Below are positions 44,346-55,851 of a stretch of DNA of 64,000 nucleotides, one piece after another (position 1 is the stretch's first letter; each line of letters starts with the position of its first letter). Source of the stretch: Chelydra serpentina (lineage: Eukaryota > Chordata > Testudines > Chelydridae); NCBI GenBank assembly GCA_037349315.1, contig JBAIAC010000042.1, positions 620,001 to 684,000 of the forward strand, given 5' to 3'. The notes under the pieces were generated by a model, which was not told the origin of the DNA, made no database searches, and saw only the letters and a list, made by a program, of their open reading frames with translations. A program made the position numbers and the translations under genes.

Positions 44346-46251
44346 TTCGGACCATGCAAACAGCTACACACATGCTTGTCACTAAGTGTGTGCTTAACTG
44401 TTTGCAAGATCACCACCTCAATAATAAAATGACTAGATAATTAAAATGAGTAAAAAATGCCAGATTCAATAAGCCAAAGGTGAAATTGGGGTGCAGTGGG
44501 GACCCCACTGATACCCCAAAAACCATCTTAACACTTTTGTAAAGGAAGTTCAACCCTTGCCTCGCAGAATGTCTGAGAACAAGCAACGAAAGGACACAGC
44601 CAATAATTCACTGCCATATAATCAGTCGCCGCTCACTGTCACAGCCTCTCAATTGCAGAACAATCCCAACTTTAACATTCTCCCCTAACATGTCAGTGCT
44701 GTCCACGCGCCTTATTTTATCGTGACTCTCAAGATAGCCGGTGTTTTTCTGAACAGCCCCAGCTCCTGGAATCATGTGAGCAGCTCAGGTTTTTTTTAAA
44801 ATAAACAGTAAGTTTTTACCTTTCACAGTTATGGAGAAACACTTAAAATCCTGACTCCTAGAGGCTCAGAAATCAGAAAAAGAAGCTGTGATTTAGTTTG
44901 TTTGGGGTTTTGTTTTGTTTTTTCAAAAAAAAATTCTCAAGATTTTTTTGCAATAACCTTGTGATTTTGCGGGGCCTGGCTGGTTATTTTTAAAAGCATG
45001 GGGTTGGCATTAACAAAATTTGCGAACAGAGACACAAAGGTCACAGTTACAAATGACAGGAGATGATGTAGTCCCAATGTTCATTTAGGGGGCAAGTGTC
45101 AATAAATCGCTCTGTCATTTGCCCTTTGAGTGGCTGTGTATATTTTCGGGGTAGTGGTAGCCGAAGATGGGGTAAGTGAGATGGGGAAACAGCACAGGAG
45201 GAGGATTATATGGCAGTGGAAATTAGCTGGATCTGTTGACAGGTTTCTGAGCTTCGGGATCTCAACTGGTGTAGAAATTCCTTTTGGAAGAACAGGCCGG
45301 GGGTGACAGGTGGAGAGGATCCGCCACCAGCTGATTATGCTGCCTCTGAAAGTAAACTCTTTTGGGCAGGGACTCCCTCTCGCTCTGTGTCTGTGCGGCG
45401 CCAGGCACAAAACCCTGGATCTCAGCTAGGGCAGCGTCTGTGTGTGTCCTACGTTCGGTGGTCATGGAGAACCATTGATCTCCATTATGTTATCGTTGTC
45501 GGATTACCATTAGCAGGACATTAGCTCTCCCACTGCAGGGTTTAAGCCATTAATCTATCTCTGAGAGATCTAGTACCTATTATAAATCAGGATGAGAACT
45601 CACGTGGGTTCTTCCCCTGTGGCAGCTGGTACTGGCCAGTCAGAGGCAGGAGACTGGAGGGACCTCAGGTCTGATCCAGTCTGGCAATTCCTACGTTCCT
45701 AAATTCTAGCAGAGTACAAAGAACAATAATTAGCTAGGCAGCCATCATGCGTCTCCTTAATAAGCTAATACACAAGTTCCAACCCCAGCGATGTTTTGCT
45801 TAACGGTCAGCAGCTTAGAGTGCTAAATTCTATTAACAATAATGCCATAATAATACTGTATGTATGCAGGGGGCTGGACTAGATGACCTCTCGAGGTCCC
45901 TTCCAGTCCGACGATTCTATGTATATTATGGCAACACAGCAAATGGGTCAAATTAGGCTGGGGAACCCATTCTGTTGGGAGCCGGCTGCGCATATAGTGA
46001 GGTGCGGTCCTTGAGCCAAAGAATGGACAATCTAAAGAGACACAGTGCTCAAAAGGAGGCCCATAATCCTCATTTTATAAGTGAAGGGACTTTCTCCAGT
46101 CCAGTGTGTTCGGTTGTTTTATTGCCATTAGGTTGTCCTGCACTGCCACAGCTAGGGGTGTGTCTAATATCATTTCTGCCCCAACGTTAGCAGCACAGAA
46201 GAGAATTCTGGGGCAGTCCGTTCACCCAGAGGCCTCTGCTGCACTTTCTAG

Positions 46252-46364
46252 GGTAACATACAGACTATCACAGATGCTGACATTTCACTTTGGATTGAGT
46301 TAACCTTTAACCCTTCAGCGAGGAAATGGACCAGGGTGGACGGCACCCCTTTAATTGAAGAACT
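46252..46364 (+). pseudogene. Relic CTLD middle exon (KLRB1-like)
   Basis: The open 113-nt stretch has the exact length and phase of exon 5 in genes B, C and D. It reads IQTITDADISLWIELTFNPS and then RKWTRVDGTPLIEEL. The TTTCTAG acceptor is kept. The donor is GGGAGT instead of GTGAGT. WIEL replaces WIGL and WTRV replaces WTWV, so key fold residues are changed. The sequence around it (45600-46500) resembles 39240-40100, so it is a second copy of this gene segment. No partner exons were found. Confidence 0.78.
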
Positions 46365-47318
46365 GGGAGTGTTTCCCCATTGTTCGTGTTTGATATTTGG
46401 AAAACGCCTTGCTGTGCAATTTGCTCATTCTGAGCATGCAAAGCATCACACACCATCTCCTCTCTTAGGAGCTGAAGATCATGACATGTGTGATCAGGGT
46501 TGGGTTTAGGGGGTCTCAGTTCAGGTGGGGTTGGGGCACCTGAGCCCTCCCACTCCACCAGGTTCTGACCCAGGGCTCCCAGAGACCGGTTCGGCTGTTC
46601 ACCTGTCTCCGTCTGGCTTCAGCCTTCAGTCAGCTTCTCTGGATCTCTTCCTACCTCAGTCCATATCCTATCTGGCCGCCGCCTGTCTCAGAGGGAGGTG
46701 TCACCTTCAGAGCTTCCAGTCGCTGGACGTAGTCGGCTCGATGCAGACTCAGCTGTGGTCCTTCCCTGGAGCTCCCAGAGAACGTCCTCCTCCCTGGCTT
46801 GCCAGCCTCAGACTGAGCTCCCTGGCTGGCTTTTAAACCCCGCCTCCAACCCGAGCATGCTCAGCAAGGGTATAGGGGTGGGGCCTCCTTAGCCCATAGC
46901 TGTTCATTGACCCTCTCCTGTCCAGTGAGGGGTTATACACCTTGTCACACCATGTCACTGGATAGGCCTTTTCTATTACAGTAATATAACATGCATAGTA
47001 TTTGCATTACTAACGCCCTGCCTTGTGGAAAACCCCGATGTGTTCATCCCCATCCTCACCTCATCACCACCACCAGTGGCCATCCTCCTGCCGTCTCCTC
47101 CTCTCCCTCTGCATCCCGGCCTGCACCACGGCATGCTTTTATAATGTGTATATAATGCTTTATAAAGCTTTCATAATATGTTAAGTGGTGCCCACTGGGG
47201 TTCACACATATTGATGAAGGTTTCAACCCCCTTTCATTACTTTTGGGGTGACCCATTTTTCATAAGCCAACTTATTCCTTCCCCTGATCCTCATTAACAC
47301 TGATGTCCCCTTACCACC

Positions 47319-48129
47319 TGTCATAAATTAAGGGAAGGGGGAGAGGGTCTGATGCAGTGCTATAAAATCCTCTTACCAGTAAAGGGTTAAGAAATACAGG
47401 TAGCCAGACTGACACCTGACCTGGCTGGCATCTGACCAATAAGGGGACAAGATACTTTCAAATCTTAGGAGTGGGGAAGGCTTTGTGTCTTTGTCAGTCA
47501 GAGTGATCTTGGAAGACAGAAGGAACCTGCAGAAAATCAAACCTCCCTTTTATGAAGTAATTTTAGATAGCATAGCGAATAGATTTCTGTTTAATTTTGG
47601 CTTGGTGTATTCCCTGTGTTAGAAGGGGCAAGTGGGGGGGGGGTTATTCATGGTTTTCTGTAACTTTAAGGTTTTGTCCAGAGCGGGAAATCTCTCTGAG
47701 TTTGGAAATATAGTGCCCTGTAAAATAGTTACCATCCTGATTTTACAGAGATGATTTTACCTTCTTTATTTTAAATAAAATCCTTCTTTTAAGAAGCTGA
47801 CTGTTTTCTATGGTGTTAAAACCCAGGGGGTGGGTTTTTAGATCACTGTGTAACCAATTGGTTGGGAGATTGTTCTCAAGCTTCCCCAGGAAAGGGGGTG
47901 TACGGCTTGAGGGGGTATTTGGGGGGGGGGAAGGAGAAGTTCAAGTGATTCCTTTCCTGGATTCCTGTTACATACTTGATGGTGGCAGCGAAAGAACCAT
48001 TTCTCAGGGTGCAGGGAATTTTGTACCTTGGGGGATTTAACCTAAGCTGGTAAAAATAAGCTTAGGGGCTCTTAATGCGGGTCCCCACGTCTTTACCCTA
48101 GAGTTTAGAGTGGGGAGGGAACCCTGACA
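47319..48129 (+). mobile_element. Solo LTR (endogenous retrovirus-like) with 5-bp TSD
   Basis: The block starts TGTCATAAATTAAGGG and ends GGAACCCTGACA (TG...CA), flanked on both sides by CCACC (47314-47318 and 48130-48134). It holds a polyadenylation-like AAATAAAATCC near 47770 and no coding sequence. It lies about 490 bp upstream of gene D's start codon and is absent upstream of gene C. Confidence 0.82.
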
Positions 48130-48617
48130 CCACCATAGTAGCCAAGGAAGCCGCTAACGTTTCACCCCAGCTCTCAATGGTCATCTTGTGATCTCTCCTA
48201 AACGTTGTTATCCAAATTATCCAAATCCACACAAAAAGAAAAAGAGAAAGGAGAGGGAAAAAAGCAGAAAAGCACTTCTTTGGGGGGTCAAAAACCAGCA
48301 AACATATTCAAAGAAACGAACATTTTAATGAAGATTTTCATCTAGAAAAAAAGACATTTTCTGTTTGAAAATGTTTCTGAATGAAAAAACAGCCGCACCA
48401 AGTACTTCTGTCACTAGAGTCCCTCTCAGCTGGACCTGAGAATTGGGTCGTATGTTTCCACACCTGCATCTAAATTTCCTGTGTGGTTTCACAGTCCCGA
48501 GAAGCTGCCAGGACTTCTCGTAAAGGCTGCAGTGGGTCAGTTTCACTCTTGTGGGCATACGTAGTTCTCATTTCGATCTGTTTGCTTGAAGATGCAGCGC
48601 CGCTGAGTTTGGGGAAG

Positions 48618-48702
48618 ATGGAGGACGACGAAGGTTACACGGTACTGAACCTCCGGCCGAAGAGGGGCAACTCAGCCAGTCCGTCTCCAGATGGACGCCA
48701 AG
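48618..48702 (+). CDS. Gene D exon 1, hemITAM-like tail
   Basis: Differs from gene C exon 1 by one residue (Asn for Lys after YTVL). Donor GTATTG. Confidence 0.82.
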
Positions 48703-51700
48703 GTATTGACGTAGAATCTCTTCGGTTTGAGACATACCTCCATTGAGATCTGGGTTTTTATGCCAAAGGTTTCAAGGAGGGGACGAGTAGAAAGCATTTT
48801 CCCAGGGTATAAGAGGCCGGGTGGTCTAGTGGGTAGAAGATCTGGGTTCTAATCCTGATTTTGAGACCTTGGGCATCTCCTTTCCCCCTCCGACCATTTG
48901 TCTGTCTTGTTTCTTTATTTTATAAGCTCTTTGGGGAAGGGATGGTCTCTTCCTAGGAACATGTACAGGGCACAGCACAATTAGGGCTCCAGTTTCAGTC
49001 GGAGCCTCTTGGTGTAATTATCTTACTAACATAATATACAGCTGCAGTGTTAGCGATGACGGAGTTTAGTGCCGCTGGCTGTGCAGACCATACACTGGAG
49101 TAGAGAGAGGCCCAGTCTGAAAAATTGTTACTTGAATCTGGACTCTGGTATTGCCGGTGCTAGATGTGCAGTTATTATTCTGGTCTGAAGGCTGCCTCTT
49201 GTTAGGCAGGTTAGGTTTGCAGATTTCCAGTATTTCCCGCTGAAATAATTTTGCAGACTATTTTTTAAAACCTCCATTTAAATTACAGTGTTACCGACCA
49301 GCCGCTGGAGATGACACTAGTATTTCTTATTGTTATTATTTTGCTTTTGTTTTACAATAGGGACCTTTATGCGCTAGGTGCTGTACAGATATATAACCAG
49401 AAACAGTCTCTCCCCTAAAAAATGTACAGCCTAAAGAGAGGCTTATTTTCCCTCTCCAGATGGGGAGAAGTGAGAAACAGGAGATTCCACTAGATTGCAA
49501 TCCTATGCTCATCACTGCCGTATCTGAGATTGAGTGAAGTTGCCCAGAGTGAGACAAGGAATCTGTGGCCCTGGCCCAGGAAGGAATTAAACCCTGATCC
49601 ACAGAGTCTTAACCACAAGCCCAGGTGTCCTCTGGCAACATGCTGATTGGCTGAAGGGACAATTTTGGAATGAAGATGGAAGGCCAATAATAACATTTAC
49701 TCCTGACCTACCATCCTTCCTATTCAGAGCCCTTTGCTGGAGTTAATTAATTAATGATGACGTTTCACTAAATCGTTCATCTTCCAGAGTCTCCTACGAG
49801 TTCCCGTTGTTACAAAATCGCTCTAGGAGCTTTGGGGGCCTGGTGTATCATTCTGACGTTAGCAGGGATCACACTGGGCGCCTGGGGTAAGTGTCTGGGA
49901 TCCCAACCGTTTTTTAAATCTATCAAATGCAGTCTGGTTTAGATCGATTTCTAGAGTGCTATCACCTTCGCTAAGTAACCGTATAACGAGGTTTGGCAGA
50001 TTTCAATTTATTTTTATAATTTCGACGGAGAATATTGATGTTTATTTTTAAGCGTTTTTTAAATTTTTCTCAAGTTAAATTTTCACAGTTGTGAAAAATT
50101 ATGGGTATTAAGCTTTTTGTACTTTTTATCTATTTAAATGTTCACAGTTGTGGGAAATTATACAGTGGTAGAACAACAGTGGGGTCAGACAATAATTATT
50201 TAATGACAGCAGATGCTGTGATTCTAAAAGTGAAAGATTTATAACAGTTCACACAGAAATTGCCAGTATCACATGTCAAAATATACAAGTAAAATTAGAT
50301 TATTATCCATAAATATTTTTTCATTCGTTTGTGTGTATTTGGTGAAGTCAAAGTCTACCGATAAAAATCAAATTCTTCCAAGCCTATCTACTACAATTTT
50401 TTCTCTAACTCGATTAATTGTGCCGGGTGCTGCACAGACACACAGCGAGAGACAGTCCCTGCCCCAGCTGAGATCAGGGCCCCGTTGTGCCGGGCGCTGC
50501 ACAGACACATGGAGAAAAACAGTCCCTGTGCCCAAACAATTCACCATCTCGATAGACAAGACAAACAAACGAAGGCTCTGTCCTCCCATATCACAGGTGG
50601 TAAACTGAGGCACAGGTGGCACACAGAGATGCAGTGACTTGCCCACAGTCACAGACTGAGTCTGTGGCAGAACTGGGAATTGAAGCCACACCTCCATCCA
50701 CGACCTTAACCACAAGACCCACCCTACCTCTGTCAAACACTCATCAGCTTCACTGGAAATTTTGCATGAATATGGGCCACAAACCACCCTTCCTTTCTTT
50801 TTGTCCCACCAGCTTTATCCTCTCCAAACATCCAAAAGGAAAACCCCGAACACTAGCCCTTGACAGTTTCCATTTGATATTTAGGCTGGCGCTAGCAATC
50901 AACCAAGGCAGGAGAACCATAGATTCCCCCCCACTAAAATATTTAACATCTGGTCTTCTCCCTCTGCCTTACTGACCCCGATCCACGTCGTCCGATGCTT
51001 TATTACAGTCAGACACTGCCAGGCAATTTCCTAACCCCAGCTCTGCTGGATGCTGCTGTTAAGTTTTCCAGTGTCCAGCTCATGAAGAACAGGTCGGAGC
51101 AGCAGGGAACGCATCACTGGAGGAGCTGGTGTCTCACTTGAGGCAGCGTCTGTGTGACACGGCACCTGGCAGCTCTGCAGGTAAGCTCACCTGCTTCGGT
51201 CGCCGCGTTGCTATGCCCATTTCACCCCACCGGGAAGAAATGTCTGCGCAGCTAACTTCCCTTGGTAGGGTCATCAGTGGGGTTTGAACCCCAGGTCCTA
51301 TCGCATAGACTTCTACTGGGTGAGCTAAAGGAGTAACTCCAATAGCTGGCAGTAGTAGCAAGTTAGCACCAGTCCTATTTAACATATTCATTAATGATCT
51401 GGAAAAAAGGGTAAACAGTGAGGTGGCAACATTTGTAGCTGATACAAAATTACTAAAGCTAGTGAAGACCCAGGCAGACTGCGAAGAGCTACAAAAAGAT
51501 CTCTCAGAACTGGGTGACTGGGCAACAAAATGGCAAATGAAATTTAATGCTGATAAATGCAAAGTAATGCACATTGGAAAGCATAATCCCAACTATACAT
51601 ATAAAATGATGGGTCTAAATGAGCTGTTACCACTCAAGAAAGAGATCTTGGAGTCATTGTGGATAGTTCTCTGAAAACATCCACTCAATGTGCAGCAGCA

Positions 51701-54700
51701 GTCAAAAAAAAGCAAACAGAATGCTGGGAATAATTGAGAAGGATAGATAATAGGACAGAAAATATAATCTTGCCTCTATATAAATCCATGGTACGCCCAC
51801 ATCTTGAATACTGTGTGCAGATGTGGTCACCCCATCTCAAAAAAGATATATTGGAATTGGAAAAGGTTCAGAAAAGGGCAACAAAAATGATTAGGGGTAT
51901 GGAACAGTTTCCGTATGAGGAGAGATTAATAAGACTGGGACTTTTCAGCTTGGAAAAGAGATGGCTAAGGGGAGATATGATTGAGGTCTATAAAATCATG
52001 ACGGGTGTAGAGAAAGTAGATAAGGAAGTGTTGTTTACTACTTCTCATAACACAAAAACCAGAGGTCACCCAACGAAATTAATAGGCAGCAGGTTTAAAA
52101 CAAACAAAAGAGAGTATTTCTTCACACAATGCACAGTCAACCTGTGGAACTCCTTGCCAGAGGATGTTGTGAAGGCCAAGAACATAACAGGGTTCAAAAA
52201 GAACTAGATAAGTTCATGGAGGATAGGTCCATCAGTGGCTATTAGCCAGGATGGGCAGGGATGGTGTCCCTAGCCTCTGTTTGCCAGAAGCTGGGAATGA
52301 GCAACAGGGAATGGATCACTTGATGATTACCTGTTCTGTTCATTCCCTCTGGGGCACCTGGCATTGGCCACTGTTGGAAGACAGGATACTGGGCTGGATG
52401 GACCTTTGGTCTGACCCAATATGGCAGTTCTTATGTTAAAGTTATTCTCCTTTCTGTGGACTAGCTACTGGAGAGGGATGCGGCACACCTTTGCTAGCAT
52501 AAAGTAACTGGTTTCCTCTGGGAGGTTCAAAGTTCAAACCGATTCCTTGGAATATTTCTGTTGACGTTTGGCTGTGTCTAGATTTGGCGCCTACACTGAT
52601 TGGAGAGGTGCAAAGGTGGCGTGTCCAGCAGAAATATGCCATAATTTCCTCCACCAGCCCCCGTCATTTCTGCTTGGTGCGGCCTGACCGTTAAGAGTAA
52701 TAACGCATTCTTGGGGCCAGTTTTGTGTGTCAGCGGAGACATCTAGCGGTCACTCGGGGTATTTCTCAGCCTTTACTCACATTTTTCTGGTTTTTAGCTA
52801 GGTCCCGACCAGAATCCCCCTGCTATCCCAGCCCTGCATCTAGGGTGACCAGACAGCAAGTATGAAAAATCGGGACAGGGGGTGGGGGGTAAGAGGAGCC
52901 TATATAAGAAAAAGACCCCAAAATTTGGACTGTCCCTATAAAATCGGGACATTTGGTCACCCTACCTGCATCCCCTCTCTCCTCCAACTCTGCCAATGCC
53001 CCTCAGTCCCAAACTGCAGATCCCTGCTCTCCCAGCCTGAGCTTCCCCCCAGAATCCTCAACTCCGCTCATGAGATCCCTGTTTTTATGTCTCTTTCCAG
53101 ATGGCTCCGGGTGCAAAGTCTGCCCCCGGGACTGGCTGCCCCACAGGGACAAATGCTACTGGGTCTCTAAAGAGAGTATGTTCTGGAGCGAGAGCTTTAA
53201 AGACTGTGAAATGAGGACGTCTCAGATGCTGGTGATCCAGGACAGGGAGGAGATGGTAAAGAAACTAAGCTGGGGGTTTAACTTTGCCCAGGGAGGTTTT
53301 GTTATAGTTTACAGTGGATGTTACTAACACAGCAGATGAGGGTGAATTTCAGAGGTGGAATATTTGCTTTAACAAGCTGGGCTAGGCTGTCCCATGTCGC
53401 CAAACATCCTCAATGGAAAATTCCATGCACCTGATCCCCTGCTGATTTAAATCTGTGTATCTCCACTGGAGGCAGTAGAGACAGCCCTACCGAGGAAGGG
53501 GATTGTGGGTAAGGGGGAGGGGCAGAAGACGTGGTCTTGCTCCAAGCTGTTGGTCTCAAGAGCCATAGGAAAATTGCACTGACTCTTCTCCCTCACATGT
53601 TCCTGCTTCCACTCTCAGGAGCGTGTTTGGCCGTCTGGCCTATCCCTCTGCTTTCCTCTATCTAGAGAGCCCAGAGATAGGAATCTACTGGAGTTAAAGC
53701 TGATCCTGTTATAGTGGTGTGGATGTCGGTGTATGGTGCTGTGTAAAGTCACTGCTCCACCACTGCATCCAGAGACATCTTTCCAGTCCCCTGGGGCTCT
53801 TAACGACATGGGGTTCCCATGGGGCATGAGGAGAACACAAGAAACCAGGGAATTATATTCACCCTGATGCATCTGTCTCCCACTTGGCAGGAGTTCATAC
53901 AGAACATTACTCAAGGGACAAACCTTGTTTGGATTGGACTCACCATTAAATCACCAGAGAAGAAATGGACCTGGGTGGACACTTCCCCATTAGATCAAAG
54001 TCTGTGAGTGTTTGTAAGTGGTTACTGGTTTACATGAGGTAGAAAAGTTTGTTGGTCCCAGGATTTGAGAGAGATAAGGTGGGTGAGGTTATATCTTTTG
54101 CTGGACCAATTTCTGCTGGTGAAAGGTCTTCTTCATCCTCAAGAATTAGCAATTGCTAAACTCATTCCTTTTTATGCCTCTACCTCCCCCTCATGGAAGC
54201 ATGAGGAATGCAACAGAGCTAGGCAAAAACTTTCTGCCAAAACTTTTTTTGGCAAAAAAAATAGAGATTCAGTGACACCAAATTGTTCATTTCAGAAAAT
54301 CAATCGATTGATCAATCAATCAAAGCATTCCATTTAGACATTTTCAAAACACTGGGGAATGGTAAATAATGAAGAGGAGAGGTCACTGATTCAGAGCGAT
54401 CTAGATCGCTTGTTAAACTGGGCGCAAGCAAACAATATGTGTTTTAGTACGGCTAAATGTAAACGTATACATCTAGGAACAAAGAACGCAGGCCCTGCTT
54501 ACACGATGGGGGACTCTCTCCTGGGAAGCAGAGACTCCGAAAAAGATTTGGGGGTTGTGGTGGATAATCAGCTGAATATGAGCTTAACGCTGTGGCCGAA
54601 AGAGTTAAAGCGATGTTGGGATGCATAAACAGGGGAATCTCAAGTAGGGGTAGAGAGGTTATTTTACCTCTGGATTTGGCACTGTGCGGCAGTGGCTGGA

Positions 54701-55851
54701 ATCCTGTGCCCAGTTTTGGTGTCCACAATTCAAGTAGGATGTTGATAAATTGGAGAGGGTGCAGAGAAGAGCCACGAGAATGATTAAATGATTAGAAAAC
54801 CTGCCTTATAGTGCTAGACTCAAAGAGCTGCATCTATTTAGTTTAACAAAGAGACGATTAAGGGGTGACTTGATTACTGTCTATAAGTATCTATATGGGG
54901 AACAAATATTTAATAATCGGATCTTCAATCTAGCAGAGAGAGGTATAACATGATCCTGTGGTTTGAAGCTGAAGCTAGACAAATTCAGACTGGAAATAAG
55001 GTGTAAATTTTTAACAGTGAGAGTAATTAACCATTGGAACAATTTACCAAGGGTCTTGGTGGATTCACCATCACTGGCCATTTTTAAATGAAGATTGGAT
55101 GCTTTTCTAAAAAATCTTCTCTAGGAATTATTTTCCTCTGGCCTGTGTTATACCGGAGGTCAGACTAGATGATCACAATGGTACTTTCTGCCTGTGGAAT
55201 CTATGAAAACAAAATATATCCATTTTTCAGTTTGAAATTACTTTTCATTTACAAATTTTCTTTAACTTTATGTTTTTAAAATTAAAAAAAAGCCTTTAAA
55301 TGGTCAAAATCGAAACAGAACATTTCGATTGTGTCAAAATGTGTAGTTGGATCCCCAATGACTTTTTTCAATTTTATTTTATGATTCGCCAAAAGTCTCA
55401 ACAAGTTTTGGTTTCGGTCCAGCAAGAAACAAATTTTTTGTGTGTGGACTAAATTGCCAACAAACCGGAAAATTATTATTCACCCAGCGCCAATTGCAGC
55501 CACATTTGGAGCCATAATCTTGACACGATCAGTTGTAAGATATTTAGTGACTGAACATGGCGATATCCTGAACAAAACAAACCCTTAACCACGCTTGTAG
55601 CTGATTCCATCGCTTCACACTGACTCCACAGACATTTTAGACTTCAGAGTGCCAAACAGGTGACGCTCCTGAAATCTTCTTATATCGATAGTAATAAATC
55701 ACATTTTAAATCACAGATCTTTTGCAGGTTCCCAGTAACTGGCTCTGCTGAAGGAAACAGCTGTGGGATGATCAGAAGGAATCGGATTAATTCTGAATCT
55801 TGCAATACTGAATTCAAGTGGATTTGTCAGATGGAAGCCATCCTGCTATAA
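48618..55851 (+). CDS. Gene D: complete KLRB1-like C-type lectin-like receptor with hemITAM-like tail
   Basis: Six exons (48618-48702, 49788-49886, 51064-51180, 53101-53255, 53891-54003, 55728-55851) join in phase to 230 codons and TAA. Residues 1-28 are cytoplasmic with EDDEGYTVL, a hemITAM-like motif. About residues 38-61 are the membrane segment (type II, no signal peptide). A stalk follows with NAS glycosylation and two Cys. The CTLD has [24 protein letters not shown] and KKWTWVD. It ends with [16 protein letters not shown] and FKWICQMEA, so all conserved Cys are present, with a further NIT glycosylation site. No calcium-binding EPN or WND triplet. By family it would be a lymphoid or myeloid surface receptor, perhaps activating through Syk. 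It is the only complete gene of the set. The nearest named relatives are KLRB1 (ectodomain) and CLEC1B (tail), so no one-to-one name is given. Confidence 0.87.
49788..49886 (+). CDS. Gene D exon 2, transmembrane
   Basis: 99 nt, CTTCCAG acceptor and GTAAGT donor. [17 protein letters not shown] carries no charge inside the membrane. Confidence 0.85.
50405..50520 (-). repeat. 67-bp minisatellite, 1-2 copies
   Basis: CCGGGTGCTGCACAGACACA then a second CCGGGCGCTGCACAGACACA about 67 bp on, in gene D intron 2. Confidence 0.8.
51064..51180 (+). CDS. Gene D exon 3, stalk
   Basis: GCTGTTAAG acceptor, GTAAGC donor, 117 nt. [20 protein letters not shown] is heptad-like and Cys-containing, suggesting a dimer stalk. 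Confidence 0.83.
51365..52438 (+). mobile_element. CR1 LINE 3' end
   Basis: The broken frame reads [20 protein letters not shown], then [20 protein letters not shown] and [21 protein letters not shown]1 reverse transcriptase. It ends ATGGCAGTTCTTATGTT. It lies in gene D intron 3. At least one frameshift near 51675. Confidence 0.9.
52841..52964. mobile_element. hAT MITE, TIR TAGGGTGACCAGA, perfect TSD
   Basis: 124 bp, flanked by CCTGCATC at 52833-52840 and 52965-52972. Same family as 2979 and 26125. It sits in gene D intron 3, about 135 bp before exon 4. Confidence 0.85.
53101..53255 (+). CDS. Gene D exon 4, CTLD part 1
   Basis: CTTTCCAG acceptor and GTAAAG donor, 155 nt, same length as in B and C but clearly diverged. 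Confidence 0.87.
53891..54003 (+). CDS. Gene D exon 5, CTLD part 2
   Basis: TTGGCAG acceptor and GTGAGT donor, 113 nt, [17 protein letters not shown]. Confidence 0.87.
54355..55207 (+). mobile_element. CR1 LINE 3' end, second subfamily
   Basis: The frame has [20 protein letters not shown] and [18 protein letters not shown], then stops. It ends GGTCAGACTAGATGATCACA and CTATGAA. It lies in gene D intron 5. Confidence 0.9.
55728..55851 (+). CDS. Gene D exon 6, CTLD part 3 and stop
   Basis: TTTTGCAG acceptor, phase 2, ends TAA. The only KLRB1-type terminal exon recognised in the window. Confidence 0.87.

Larger units (their letters stand above)
37430..45650. repeat. Right arm of the large B/C palindrome
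   Basis: Reverse-complement partner of 11330-23560. It begins in intron 2 of gene C (CCAGAGTCACT, matching the left arm near 23545) and ends near 45640 (CAGCTGGTAC). It is shorter than the left arm because it lacks several left-arm insertions. Confidence 0.85.
48235..50235. repeat. Direct duplication shared with gene C 5' half
   Basis: Partner of 34900-36720. The left border falls about 100 bp after the LTR. Confidence 0.85.

Noticed and set aside
51734..52207. 157-codon open frame resembling a reverse transcriptase
   Set aside because: It is part of a dead CR1 3' end in a gene D intron, with a frameshift just before it. Annotated as a mobile element instead.
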